Below, one piece after another: positions 1 through 6,779 of a stretch of DNA of 6,779 nt (positions are counted from its first letter, which is position 1; every line of letters starts with the position of its first letter). Position numbers and translations under genes: made by a program. The notes below the pieces were generated by a model. It saw only the letters and a list, made by a program, of their open reading frames with translations, made no database searches and was not told the DNA's origin. Source of the DNA: Bryobacteraceae bacterium (GTDB taxonomy: Bacteria > Acidobacteriota > Terriglobia > Bryobacterales > Bryobacteraceae); assembly GCA_025350445.1 (NCBI GenBank), contig JANXXV010001036.1, positions 1 through 6,779 of the forward strand. Reading direction: 5' to 3'.

Positions 1-150
1 ACATCATCGGAAGGTGGAGCCAAGAAGCTGCTGCGATTCCAGATTGAAGGACTGCTCAAAATGAACCCTGCGCCGGAGCGCGTCTCCTTCGACACGGTGC
101 TCCAACTGACCACGGGCGAATACCAGGTGAAGGGAGACGCCGGTGCGTGA
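1..150 (+). CDS. tssE: TssE, T6SS baseplate protein (gp25-like), C-terminal part
   Basis: The reading frame is open from the first base to a TGA at 148-150 and gives 49 residues. The visible tail has the pattern of gp25-like TssE C-termini: a basic amphipathic segment (KKLLRFQIEGLL, about residues 8-19), then NPAPERVSFDT, and a closing TTGEYQVKG strand. TssE is the T6SS homologue of phage T4 gp25, a small cytoplasmic baseplate wedge protein that helps start sheath polymerisation. The start and most of the protein lie upstream of the window. The stop codon overlaps the tssF start by 8 bases, and the next genes are the other wedge subunits, which strongly supports the call. The fragment alone is short, so confidence rests partly on this context. 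Confidence 0.88.
   Translation, partial: TSSEGGAKKLLRFQIEGLLKMNPAPERVSFDTVLQLTTGEYQVKGDAGA
131..136 (+). promoter_or_regulatory. Ribosome binding site for tssF
   Basis: AGGGAG lies 6 bases before the GTG at 143, inside the last codons of tssE. It supports the GTG start. The next in-frame ATG is at about codon 108, well beyond the conserved N-terminal TssF motif, so GTG is the only sensible start. Confidence 0.75.
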
Positions 151-1984
151 CGAGTTACTGCTTTACTACAACAACGAACTGACGTACCTGCGCCAGTTAG
201 GCGGCGAATTCGGCGATAAGTATCCCAAGATCGCCTCGCGTCTGGTTCTGGAGCCCGATAAGTGCGACGACCCGCACGTGGAGCGGCTGCTCGAATCGTT
301 CGCCTTCCTGGCAGCCCGCGTCCATCTCAAAATCGACGATGAATTTCCCGAGATTACCGAAGCTCTGTTGAGCATTCTGTATCCGCACTATATCCGGCCG
401 ATTCCGTCAACTTCCGTCGTTCAACTCCACCTCGACCCGGAGCAAGGCAAGGCCTCCACCGGCATGAAGGTGAACCGCGAGTCGGTGCTCTATTCCAAGC
501 CCATCGGCGGTGTGCCGTGCAAATTCCGCACCTGCTACGACACTATGTTGTGGCCGCTCGCGGTGGCTGCGGCCGAGTGGAAAACTCCCGACCGGTTGAC
601 GCCGCCGCTTCGAGCCCCGGAAGCCGCGGCCGCGCTGCGTCTGGAATTGAAATGTTTCCCCGACGTGGAGTTTGGAAAGCTCGGGATGTCCTCGCTGCGG
701 TTTTACTTAAACGGTGAGAGCACTCTGGTCAATACGCTTTACGAAATGCTCTGCTGCAATTGCATGCAGATCTGGATTCGCGATCCAACGCCGCGCTCGC
801 GCATCCGGCCGGTGATGCTCCCCGCTTCGGCATTACGGCCGATCGGGTTTGAAGAGGAAGACGGAGTTCTGCCGTATCCCCGCCGGTCGTTTGTGGGATA
901 CCGGTTGCTGCAAGAATACTTCACCTTCCCGGAGAAGTTCTTTTTCATGGATCTTACCGGCCTCGACGAAGTCTGGTCCGCCGGATTTAAGGACCGCGCC
1001 GAAATCGTATTCCTGATGTCCTCCTACGACCAGAATCAGCGCAAGCAAATGTTGGAGGTCGGCGTGGGCGCCAAAACTTTCAAGTTGGGCTGCACTCCCA
1101 TCGTCAATCTTTTTCAACAGACGGCCGAGCCGATTCTGCTGGATCAGCGTAAGTTCGAATATCCGATTGTTCCCGACGTCCGGCGGCCCAACGCCACCGA
1201 GATTTTTTCCGTCGACGAAGTAGTGAGCATCAACCCGCAAACACGGGAAACCATGCGTTTTGAACCCTTCTACTCCTATCGCCACGCGGCCATCCGTGAG
1301 AACAGGCAGACCTTCTGGATGGCCAAGCGCCGCCCCTCCACCCGGAAGAACGACGACGGCACGGAAGTGTATATGTCGCTGGTGGATCTTTCGTCTCGCC
1401 CAATACATCCGGACACCGATACTCTGACCATCCGCACCACATGCACGAATCGCGATTTGCCCAGCAGGCTGCCTTTCGGAAACGACGCCGGAGACTTTGA
1501 ACTGGAAGCGGTGGCCGGAATTAAGCGGATTGTGGCGCTGATGAAGCCAACGGAAACACTCCGGCCGCCGATAGGCCGAAGTGTTCTTTGGAGGCTGATC
1601 TCGCACCTGTCGTTGAACTATCTTTCGCTGGTGGAAGAAGGCCGCGACGCGCTGCAGGAGATTCTCAAGCTCTATAACTTCAACGACTCGCAGTATTCGG
1701 CCAAGCAGGTGGATGGCATTGTCGAACTGAAAAGCAAGAAGCATTTTGCGCGCGTGGTTTCCGGCAACGGAATTACCTTCGCCCGCGGAACGCGCGTCGA
1801 CATTCAGTTCGACGAAGAGCAGTTCGTCGGTGGAGGCGTCTTTCTTTTCGCCAGCGTTCTGGAACGGTTTCTTTCGCTGTATGTTACCTTGAACAGCTTC
1901 AGCCAACTCGTCGCTACTACCAAGCAGCGGAAGGAGATAATGAAGGAATGGCCCCCCAGAGCGGGAGAGAAGATACTGCTCTAG
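143..1984 (+). CDS. tssF: TssF, T6SS baseplate subunit
   Basis: This 613-residue protein matches TssF (ImpG/VasA family) in length and motifs. TssF forms the T6SS baseplate wedge with TssG, TssE and TssK in the cytoplasm; the known wedge holds two TssF per TssG. Family-typical segments seen here are the N-terminal YYNNELTYLRQLGGEF (from residue 8), DPHVERLLESFAFLAARV (43-60), DDEFPEITEALL followed by LYPHYIRPIPS (65-89), CTNRDLP (434-440), GRSVLWRLISHLSLNYLSL (478-496), and near the C-terminus GGGVFLFASVLERF (563-576). No signal peptide or membrane helix is evident. Translation starts at GTG with a good ribosome binding site. The gene overlaps tssE by 8 bases and tssG by 37, which implies coupled translation. 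It appears intact. Confidence 0.96.
   Translation: MRDELLLYYNNELTYLRQLGGEFGDKYPKIASRLVLEPDKCDDPHVERLLESFAFLAARVHLKIDDEFPEITEALLSILYPHYIRPIPSTSVVQLHLDPEQGKASTGMKVNRESVLYSKPIGGVPCKFRTCYDTMLWPLAVAAAEWKTPDRLTPPLRAPEAAAALRLELKCFPDVEFGKLGMSSLRFYLNGESTLVNTLYEMLCCNCMQIWIRDPTPRSRIRPVMLPASALRPIGFEEEDGVLPYPRRSFVGYRLLQEYFTFPEKFFFMDLTGLDEVWSAGFKDRAEIVFLMSSYDQNQRKQMLEVGVGAKTFKLGCTPIVNLFQQTAEPILLDQRKFEYPIVPDVRRPNATEIFSVDEVVSINPQTRETMRFEPFYSYRHAAIRENRQTFWMAKRRPSTRKNDDGTEVYMSLVDLSSRPIHPDTDTLTIRTTCTNRDLPSRLPFGNDAGDFELEAVAGIKRIVALMKPTETLRPPIGRSVLWRLISHLSLNYLSLVEEGRDALQEILKLYNFNDSQYSAKQVDGIVELKSKKHFARVVSGNGITFARGTRVDIQFDEEQFVGGGVFLFASVLERFLSLYVTLNSFSQLVATTKQRKEIMKEWPPRAGEKILL
1931..1936 (+). promoter_or_regulatory. 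Ribosome binding site for tssG
   Basis: AAGGAG lies within the 3' end of tssF, 11 bases before the ATG at 1948, a slightly long spacing. A second AAGGA directly touches the ATG and is too close to serve. Upstream in the tssG frame the sequence is open back to a TAA at 1675, but it contains no ATG, GTG or TTG, so 1948 is the first usable start. Confidence 0.6.
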
Positions 1985-3012
1985 CTGTCGATCCCGGCAA
2001 GTTCGGCAAGTTAGAGCGGGAGTTGCGGAATGATATCTGGACCTTCGAATTCTTTCAGGCTGTACGCCTGCTCGAACGGCTGCGTCCCGACCGCGATCCC
2101 GTCGGCACCTTCCGGCCGCCTTCGGGCGAGGTTGTGCGTTTTGGTGTGAACACCTCCCTATCGTTTCCCGCCAGCCGCATTCAGGAACTTCAGTGGAGCG
2201 ATAGTTCCGCTCCGTTCATGGTAGTAAACTTCATGGGGCTCACCGGCCCGATGGGAGTTTTGCCTCTCTATTACTCCGAGCTTCTCAGGCAGAGAGTCCG
2301 CGACAAGGACCATACACTTAAGAATTTTTTCGACCTGTTCAATCACCGCATGATTTCGCTCTTCTATCAGGCGTGGGAGAAGTACCGCTTCCAGGTAGCC
2401 TATGAACGCGGCGATCGCGACCGTTTCTCGCATCATCTGCTCGACCTGGTCGGCCTCGGCACGGGCAGGTTGGCCAATCGCCAGGCCGTCTCGGACGATT
2501 CTTTGATCTTCTACTGCGGACTGCTGTCGCTGCACACCAGATCCGCTTCCGCGCTGCGGAACATCCTGATCGATTACTTTGAAGTGCCGGTGGCAATCGA
2601 ACAATTCGTCGGGGCATGGTACGCGCTCGACCCGGATAATCAGTGCCGGTTCGGCACAGCGGACAGCTTTTCCGAGCAACTTGGAGTAGGCGCGGTGGCC
2701 GGCGATGAGATTTGGGACCAGCAGTCCGGGCTCCGCCTGACGCTCGGCCCGCTCTCGCTCCATCAGTATCTGGATTTCCTGCCCAACGGTTCGGCCTACG
2801 CTCCGTTGCAGGCTCTGGCAAAATTTTTCGTGGGCAACCAACTGGAAATTGAAATTCAATTAGTATTGAAGCGTGACGAAGTGCCGGCGTGCGAATTAGA
2901 CGATGACGAGGCGATGGCCGGAGAGAGAGTAATGCCCCAATTGGGCTGGGTGACCTGGGCAAAATCCGCGCCGATGCGAAGAGACCCGGGCGACACGATC
3001 TTAAAAATCTGA
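1948..3012 (+). CDS. tssG: TssG, T6SS baseplate subunit
   Basis: This 354-residue protein has the length and motifs of TssG (ImpH/VasB family), the wedge protein that clamps two TssF copies and contacts TssE and TssK in the T6SS baseplate. Seen in order: LERELRNDIWTFEFFQAVRLLERL (about 22-45), the typical TssG opening; FGVNTSLSFPASRI (65-78); NFMGLTGPMGVLPLYYSELL (94-113); FFDLFNHRMISLFYQAWEKYR (127-147); GPLSLHQYLDFLP (267-279); and a C-terminal LGWVTWAKSAP block (from 332). The first 20 residues are poorly conserved in look, as is common in this family. The gene overlaps tssF by 37 bases in another frame, and 24 bases separate it from clpV. No frameshift or missing block was noticed. Confidence 0.95.
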   Translation: MAPQSGREDTALAVDPGKFGKLERELRNDIWTFEFFQAVRLLERLRPDRDPVGTFRPPSGEVVRFGVNTSLSFPASRIQELQWSDSSAPFMVVNFMGLTGPMGVLPLYYSELLRQRVRDKDHTLKNFFDLFNHRMISLFYQAWEKYRFQVAYERGDRDRFSHHLLDLVGLGTGRLANRQAVSDDSLIFYCGLLSLHTRSASALRNILIDYFEVPVAIEQFVGAWYALDPDNQCRFGTADSFSEQLGVGAVAGDEIWDQQSGLRLTLGPLSLHQYLDFLPNGSAYAPLQALAKFFVGNQLEIEIQLVLKRDEVPACELDDDEAMAGERVMPQLGWVTWAKSAPMRRDPGDTILKI

Positions 3013-3024
3013 ACGGAAGCAAGC

Positions 3025-3030
3025 GAGGAG
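3025..3030 (+). promoter_or_regulatory. Ribosome binding site for clpV
   Basis: GAGGAG lies 6 bases before the ATG at 3037, within the 24-base gap after tssG. This is a near-ideal site for the clpV start. Confidence 0.75.
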
Positions 3031-3036
3031 ACATCG

Positions 3037-5775
3037 ATGGGACTGAATCTGAAATCATTGATTGGAAAACTGAACGAAACGGCGCGCGGTGCGCTCGAAG
3101 GCGCCGCCGGGCTCTGCCTGTCGCGCACGCATTACGATATTGAGATTGAGCACGTCCTGATGAAATTGCTCGACGTGCAGGATTGCGACGCCACGCGGAT
3201 CTTCCGTCAGTTCGGCATCGATACCTCGAAGCTTTCGAAGGAACTCACCCGAAGTCTGGATAAATTGAAATCCGGGAATGCCCGCACTCCCGCCATCAGC
3301 CCTTCGGTTCTGAAAATGATGACCGAAGCCTGGACCGTGGGTTCCATCGATTTCAACGCGCCGCATGTTCGCACCGGCCATCTCATCCTGGCGATTCTCA
3401 CCAACGAGGATCTCGCCCGCATCATGCGCGACGTCAGCAAAGAGCTGCAAAAAATACCAGCGGAGTCGCTCAGAAAGGACTTTCTCAGCATCGTTGCCAT
3501 GTCACGGGAATCGGAGCAGGCCGCCGAGGCCGGGGATGTAGGCGCCGCCGGCGAAGCCGCGGATATGCCCTCGCTCCCGCGCGCGGCCGGCGGCAAGACG
3601 CCGAATCTGGATTCTTACACCGTCAACCTCACTGAGAACGCGAAGCAGGGAAAGATCGATCCGGTGTTGGGACGCGATTTTGAGATCCGGCAGTTGGTTG
3701 ATATCCTCACGCGGCGGCGGCAAAACAATCCCATTCTCACGGGCGAAGCCGGCGTTGGCAAGACGGCGGTTGTGGAAGGATTCGCCCTGCGGATTGTGAA
3801 CGGCGACGTGCCTCCGTCCTTGCAGAAGGTGCAGGTCCGTACCTTGGATCTGGCTCTATTGCAGGCCGGAGCGGGCGTCAAGGGCGAGTTCGAAAACAGG
3901 CTGAAGGGCTTGATTGAAGAGGTGAAGTCGTCCCCCATCTCCATCATCCTTTTTATAGATGAAGCTCACAACATGATCGGCGCCGGCGGACAGGCCGGGC
4001 AGAACGATGCCGCGAATTTATTGAAACCCGCTCTGGCGCGCGGCGAATTGCGCACCATCGCCGCTACCACCTGGTCTGAGTACAAGAAGTTCTTTGAGAA
4101 GGATGCCGCGCTGGCTCGGCGCTTTCAGGTGGTGAAGGTGGAAGAACCCACCGAAGTGCAGTGCATGGTTATGTTGCGCGGCATTGTGTCCGCGCTGGAA
4201 AAACACCATGGCGTCCGTATTCTGGATGAAGGTGTCGCGGCGGCAGTGCGCCTTTCCCATCGCTACCTGGCTGGGCGGCAGCTTCCCGATAAGGCCGTCA
4301 GCATTCTGGATACAGCGTGCGCCCGTTTGGCCCTCGGCCACAATTCCGTACCGGCTTCGCTGGAGGAAGCCACCCGGCGCATTGATGACCTCGCCGTTCA
4401 GCAGCGCGTACTCTCGCGTGAGGCCGCTGTTGGCGTGGATCACAGTGAGCGGCTCGATCTGATTGCCAAAGAAAAGGCCGAGACCGAAAAGCTGTTGAGC
4501 GATCTGAAAGTGCGCTTTGAAAAAGAGCGTGAGTTAGTGACAAAAATCCGCGAGCTGCGCGGCAAAATCGAAGACTCGGTAAAGACTCCCGCAGCGGCCG
4601 CACCGGCTGCTGCTGCCGCTGCCGCCGCCTCCTCCCCTGCCGCGGAACCCGCGGTCGAACCGGCTGCCCCGGTTGCCGCGCCCCCGCAAACCGAAGCGCT
4701 CCGTACAGAACTGATAGGGCTCAATGCGGAGCTCGACAAACTGCAAGGCGAGGTGCCATTGATGCGCGTTTGCGTCGATGCTCATATCGTCGGCGACGTC
4801 CTGTCCGCCTGGACCGGCATTCCGGTGGGCAACATGATGAAGGATGAAATTGCCACCGTGCTTTCTCTTGAGAAACACCTCGGCTCGCGGGTGATCGGGC
4901 AGGATCATGCGCTTGAGGCTATCAGCCAGCGCATTCGCACCTCGAAGGCGAATCTTGAGGATCCGCACAAACCGATCGGCGTGTTCATGCTCGTAGGACC
5001 AAGCGGCGTCGGCAAGACGGAGACCGCACTGGCGCTGTCCGATTTATTCTACGGAGGCGAGAAGAATCTCATCACCATCAATATGTCCGAGTTCCAGGAA
5101 GCCCATACCGTTTCCACTCTGAAGGGCTCGCCTCCCGGCTACGTTGGCTACGGCGAAGGCGGTGTGTTAACCGAGGCCGTCCGGCGGCGGCCCTATTCGG
5201 TGGTGCTGCTGGACGAATGCGAGAAAGCCCATCCCGACGTTTTGGAACTCTTCTTCCAGGTCTTCGATAAAGGCAGCATGGAAGACGGCGAAGGACGCGA
5301 AATCGATTTCAAGAATACCATCATCATTCTGACTTCGAACGCCGCCACCGATACCATGATGAAGTTAGTAGCCGACCCGGAAACCATGCCGAGCCCGGCC
5401 GGCATCGTCACCGCGATGAAGCCCGAGCTGAACAAGATTTTCAAGCCGGCATTCCTTGGGCGCATGGTCATCATTCCGTACTTTCCGGTCCGCGATGAAA
5501 CTTTGAAGACCATCATCAAGCTGAAGCTGCGCAAGATTCAGAAGCGCATCTTCGAGAACCACAAGATCGAACTCAACTACGATCCGCAACTGGTGGAAGA
5601 GGTAGCCAAGCGTTGCACGGAAGTGGAAAGCGGCGCCCGAAACGTTGACAACATTCTGACCAACACGCTGCTGCCGGAGGTCTCGAAGACCTTGCTCGGG
5701 CAGTTGGCCGAGGGTGTGAAACCCAAGTCGATTCACGTCAGCATCGGCGAAGACGGATCGTTCGTTTATGCCTGA
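3037..5775 (+). CDS. tssH: TssH/ClpV, AAA+ ATPase that recycles the T6SS sheath
   Basis: This 912-residue protein is a two-ring Clp/Hsp100 ATPase of the ClpV type. ClpV hexamers bind contracted TssB/TssC sheath and unfold it with ATP so that subunits can be reused. Layout: Clp N-domain (about 1-150); D1 with Walker A GEAGVGKT (236-243), Walker B IILFIDEAH (303-311) and the ALARRF arginine pair (361-362); a middle coiled coil (about 470-577) split by an Ala/Pro-rich insert; D2 with Walker A GPSGVGKTE (654-662), pore loop GYVGYG (701-706), Walker B VVLLDE (722-727) and sensor-2 GAR (866-868); then the small C-terminal domain. The D1 pore loop reads AGVKGEFENRLK, with Val281 where ClpB has an aromatic residue, which favours ClpV over ClpB. 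The tssG neighbour agrees. Both ATP sites look intact. Confidence 0.97.
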   Translation: MGLNLKSLIGKLNETARGALEGAAGLCLSRTHYDIEIEHVLMKLLDVQDCDATRIFRQFGIDTSKLSKELTRSLDKLKSGNARTPAISPSVLKMMTEAWTVGSIDFNAPHVRTGHLILAILTNEDLARIMRDVSKELQKIPAESLRKDFLSIVAMSRESEQAAEAGDVGAAGEAADMPSLPRAAGGKTPNLDSYTVNLTENAKQGKIDPVLGRDFEIRQLVDILTRRRQNNPILTGEAGVGKTAVVEGFALRIVNGDVPPSLQKVQVRTLDLALLQAGAGVKGEFENRLKGLIEEVKSSPISIILFIDEAHNMIGAGGQAGQNDAANLLKPALARGELRTIAATTWSEYKKFFEKDAALARRFQVVKVEEPTEVQCMVMLRGIVSALEKHHGVRILDEGVAAAVRLSHRYLAGRQLPDKAVSILDTACARLALGHNSVPASLEEATRRIDDLAVQQRVLSREAAVGVDHSERLDLIAKEKAETEKLLSDLKVRFEKERELVTKIRELRGKIEDSVKTPAAAAPAAAAAAAASSPAAEPAVEPAAPVAAPPQTEALRTELIGLNAELDKLQGEVPLMRVCVDAHIVGDVLSAWTGIPVGNMMKDEIATVLSLEKHLGSRVIGQDHALEAISQRIRTSKANLEDPHKPIGVFMLVGPSGVGKTETALALSDLFYGGEKNLITINMSEFQEAHTVSTLKGSPPGYVGYGEGGVLTEAVRRRPYSVVLLDECEKAHPDVLELFFQVFDKGSMEDGEGREIDFKNTIIILTSNAATDTMMKLVADPETMPSPAGIVTAMKPELNKIFKPAFLGRMVIIPYFPVRDETLKTIIKLKLRKIQKRIFENHKIELNYDPQLVEEVAKRCTEVESGARNVDNILTNTLLPEVSKTLLGQLAEGVKPKSIHVSIGEDGSFVYA
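4588..4686 (+). repeat. Low-complexity Ala/Pro-rich insert within the ClpV middle domain
   Basis: Codons 518-550 of clpV encode almost only Ala and Pro with a few Glu, Ser and Val, including eight alanines in a row (524-531). At the DNA level this is a GC-rich run of GCN codons with mixed third bases, so it is not a pure trinucleotide repeat. It lies between two charged, helix-forming stretches (about 470-515 and 552-577) and probably forms a flexible linker between the arms of the middle domain. Linkers of this kind occur in other ClpV proteins. Confidence 0.8.
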
Positions 5776-5802
5776 CAAGCGGCGGCCGCGCGCAATGAAA
5801 TC

Positions 5803-5810
5803 GGGAGGGG
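5803..5810 (+). promoter_or_regulatory. Ribosome binding site for the gene at 5814
   Basis: GGGAGGGG, with core GGAGG at 5804-5808, lies 5 bases (core spacing) before the ATG at 5814. An in-frame TGA at 5811-5813 sits directly before that ATG, so the start cannot lie further upstream. Confidence 0.65.
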
Positions 5811-5813
5811 TGA

Positions 5814-6539
5814 ATGCCGGGTAAGACCGGGCACGGAACACATCCGCGGACCCCTCCTCAGATCTTCGCTGTGCCAAAGGCCTTTGAGGACAATCAGAAG
5901 GATTTCCAGGACGTCACTTACCGCACCGATCTGCCGGTAGTGCTGCATGTAACGCTGTTCAAGGTGGTGTTCGTAAAGGACGCCGATGTACCTCTGACCG
6001 ATTGGATCTCAAAGACGGATTCGGTGCTGGCAAAGCACAATTTTTCGGTAAATTACCACCCCGTCACCAAGGTTCCGATACCGCTGCCATACAACGGGGG
6101 AAAGCTCAATCTGCAAACCGATATTGCGGAACTGCGGCAAGTGGCGCACCGCGCTTTTCAGGATCAGGCAGCGCCGCCCCGGCTCCCGATTATCATCTGC
6201 CAATTTTCGGACGCTTTGCGGCGCGGCACTGCCGGGGAAACTGAGATCAACCGGAAGAATCCCCCGGACGGGCGGCTCGAACTCGCCGACGGCACAACGT
6301 GGTTGCCGTTTGTGCTGCTTCCTTCCGGAGATCCGGTGGCGGATAACGCAACCATGGTGCATGAGATGGCGCACGCCTGCATGCTGGGGCATGATTCGTC
6401 CGGCGGCGACAACCTCAATATTCTGGACGATACCCCGTCGATAGACCGCTCAAAGTTCAGCCGCAACACGATCAACAAGTTTCAAATTAGAGCCATGGCG
6501 AAAGCCTATTTCGCTTTGCCGAAAGTTATAGTTAAGTAA
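5814..6539 (+). CDS. Uncharacterised metzincin-like zinc peptidase candidate, T6SS-associated
   Basis: I do not recognise a named family for this 241-residue protein. Its clearest motif is MVHEMAHACMLGHD: His183, Glu184, His187 and His193 match the HExxHxxxxxH zinc-binding spacing of metzincins, with Glu184 as the would-be catalytic base and Asp194 following, as in HExGHxxGxGHD proteins. Hydrophobic strand-like segments come before it (PVVLHVTLFKVVFV about 41-54, FSVNYHP, LPIIICQF about 124-131, TWLPFVLLP), an order that fits a zincin fold. Two hallmarks differ: Met190 stands where metzincins have Gly, and the Met-turn region reads DNLNILDD (199-206) without Met. No signal peptide or membrane helix is seen, so it is probably made in the cytoplasm. 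It lies 38 bases after clpV and 15 bases before vgrG, which suggests a T6SS cargo, processing factor or VgrG partner. It does not look like PAAR or a known T6SS adaptor. Peptidase activity and function are inferred. Confidence 0.85.
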   Translation: MPGKTGHGTHPRTPPQIFAVPKAFEDNQKDFQDVTYRTDLPVVLHVTLFKVVFVKDADVPLTDWISKTDSVLAKHNFSVNYHPVTKVPIPLPYNGGKLNLQTDIAELRQVAHRAFQDQAAPPRLPIIICQFSDALRRGTAGETEINRKNPPDGRLELADGTTWLPFVLLPSGDPVADNATMVHEMAHACMLGHDSSGGDNLNILDDTPSIDRSKFSRNTINKFQIRAMAKAYFALPKVIVK

Positions 6540-6545
6540 GGAAGG
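6538..6545 (+). promoter_or_regulatory. Ribosome binding site for vgrG
   Basis: AAGGAAGG overlaps the TAA stop of the preceding gene and lies 9 bases before the vgrG ATG at 6555. The position suggests coupled translation of the two genes. Confidence 0.65.
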
Positions 6546-6554
6546 TCGAGTGCC

Positions 6555-6779
6555 ATGCGAGACAACATAACGCAGGATAACCGGTTTATTTACGTCGAGA
6601 CGCCTCTCGGAAAGGACAAGCTATTGCTGTTGTCCTTTAGCGGCTATGAGGAAATCTCAAGGTTGTTCAGCTTTCAGCTCGAGATGATCTCCACTGACTT
6701 CAAGATCGACTTCGCGGCTATTGTAGGAAAGAATGTCACCTTTGGACTGCCTGGCGACCCTGACGGAAACATGCGTTAC
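6555..6779 (+). CDS. vgrG: VgrG/TssI, T6SS spike protein, N-terminal part
   Basis: The frame is open from ATG 6555 to the window end (75 residues), so the gene is cut at its 3' side. The opening is typical of VgrG: TQDNRFIYVETPLGKDKLLLLSFSGYEEISRLFSFQLEMIS (about 6-46), then IDFAAIVGKNVTFGLP (51-66). This is the start of the gp27-like hub domain. VgrG trimers form the puncturing tip of the T6SS, combining gp27-like and gp5-like parts, and carry effectors bound to or fused at the C-terminus. The C-terminal part, which would show any effector extension, is outside the window. It lies 15 bases after the metallopeptidase-like gene and in the same frame as it. The identity is firm from sequence and context. 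Confidence 0.94.
   Translation, partial: MRDNITQDNRFIYVETPLGKDKLLLLSFSGYEEISRLFSFQLEMISTDFKIDFAAIVGKNVTFGLPGDPDGNMRY

Noticed and set aside
833..1906. A 357-codon open frame on the minus strand opposite tssF
   Set aside because: tssF is clearly coding over the whole span with conserved motifs. The antisense product shows no recognisable domain, and long antisense frames are common opposite GC-rich genes.
1..3012. A phage tail or extracellular contractile injection system instead of a T6SS, given the gp25-like protein
   Set aside because: TssF, TssG and ClpV together, followed by a VgrG start, are specific to the T6SS.
2158..3058. Two overlapping minus-strand open frames (233 and 239 codons) opposite tssG
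   Set aside because: They overlap each other and the conserved tssG coding region. Their translations are low in order, rich in Arg/Pro/Ser or Gln/Glu, and show no family motif.
3037..5775. Reading the AAA+ protein as the general chaperone ClpB or as ClpA/ClpC
   Set aside because: The D1 pore loop has Val instead of an aromatic residue, the middle domain is short and carries an Ala/Pro insert, and the gene sits between tssG and vgrG. All of these point to ClpV.
5776..5813. The 38-base gap after clpV, including a GCGGCCGC palindrome, as a terminator or operator
   Set aside because: There is no stem-loop followed by a T-run, and the palindrome is short and expected in GC-rich DNA. The same 8-mer also occurs inside clpV near 4594.
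5768..5824. An 18-codon frame starting at ATG 5768, overlapping the clpV end and the start of the metallopeptidase-like gene; a possible leader peptide
   Set aside because: It has no convincing ribosome binding site of its own and no recognisable sequence. Its overlap with the next start could be chance, so it is not called.

Overview
The window is a slice of a type VI secretion system (T6SS) cluster. All six genes lie on the + strand with overlaps or gaps of 38 bases or less, so it looks like one operon running through both window edges. The order is: 3' end of tssE (1-150), tssF (143-1984), tssG (1948-3012), tssH/clpV (3037-5775), an unassigned gene with a zinc-metallopeptidase-like motif (5814-6539), and the 5' end of vgrG/tssI (6555-6779). 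No RNA gene, mobile element, CRISPR array, terminator or internal promoter was seen. No non-coding stretch exceeds 38 bases.

How the genes work together: TssE, TssF and TssG are baseplate wedge subunits from which the contractile TssB/TssC sheath assembles. VgrG is the trimeric spike that sits on the baseplate hub and carries effectors out of the cell. ClpV is the hexameric AAA+ unfoldase that recycles the contracted sheath. The genes for the sheath (tssB, tssC), the tube (hcp/tssD), the fourth baseplate protein (tssK) and the membrane complex (tssJ, tssL, tssM) are not in this window and may lie outside it.

The least explained gene is the 241-residue protein between clpV and vgrG. It has no signal peptide and carries HEMAHACMLGHD, which fits the HExxHxxxxxH spacing of metzincin-type zinc peptidases but lacks two family hallmarks. 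Its place directly before vgrG makes it a candidate T6SS cargo or VgrG-associated protein. That role is inferred from context, not shown.

Organism: the moderately GC-rich sequence and T6SS gene content indicate a Gram-negative bacterium. The overall feel, including the Ala/Pro-rich ClpV insert and compact tssE-F-G-clpV-X-vgrG order, would fit a soil bacterium such as an acidobacterium. This is a weak impression; nothing in the window fixes the taxon.
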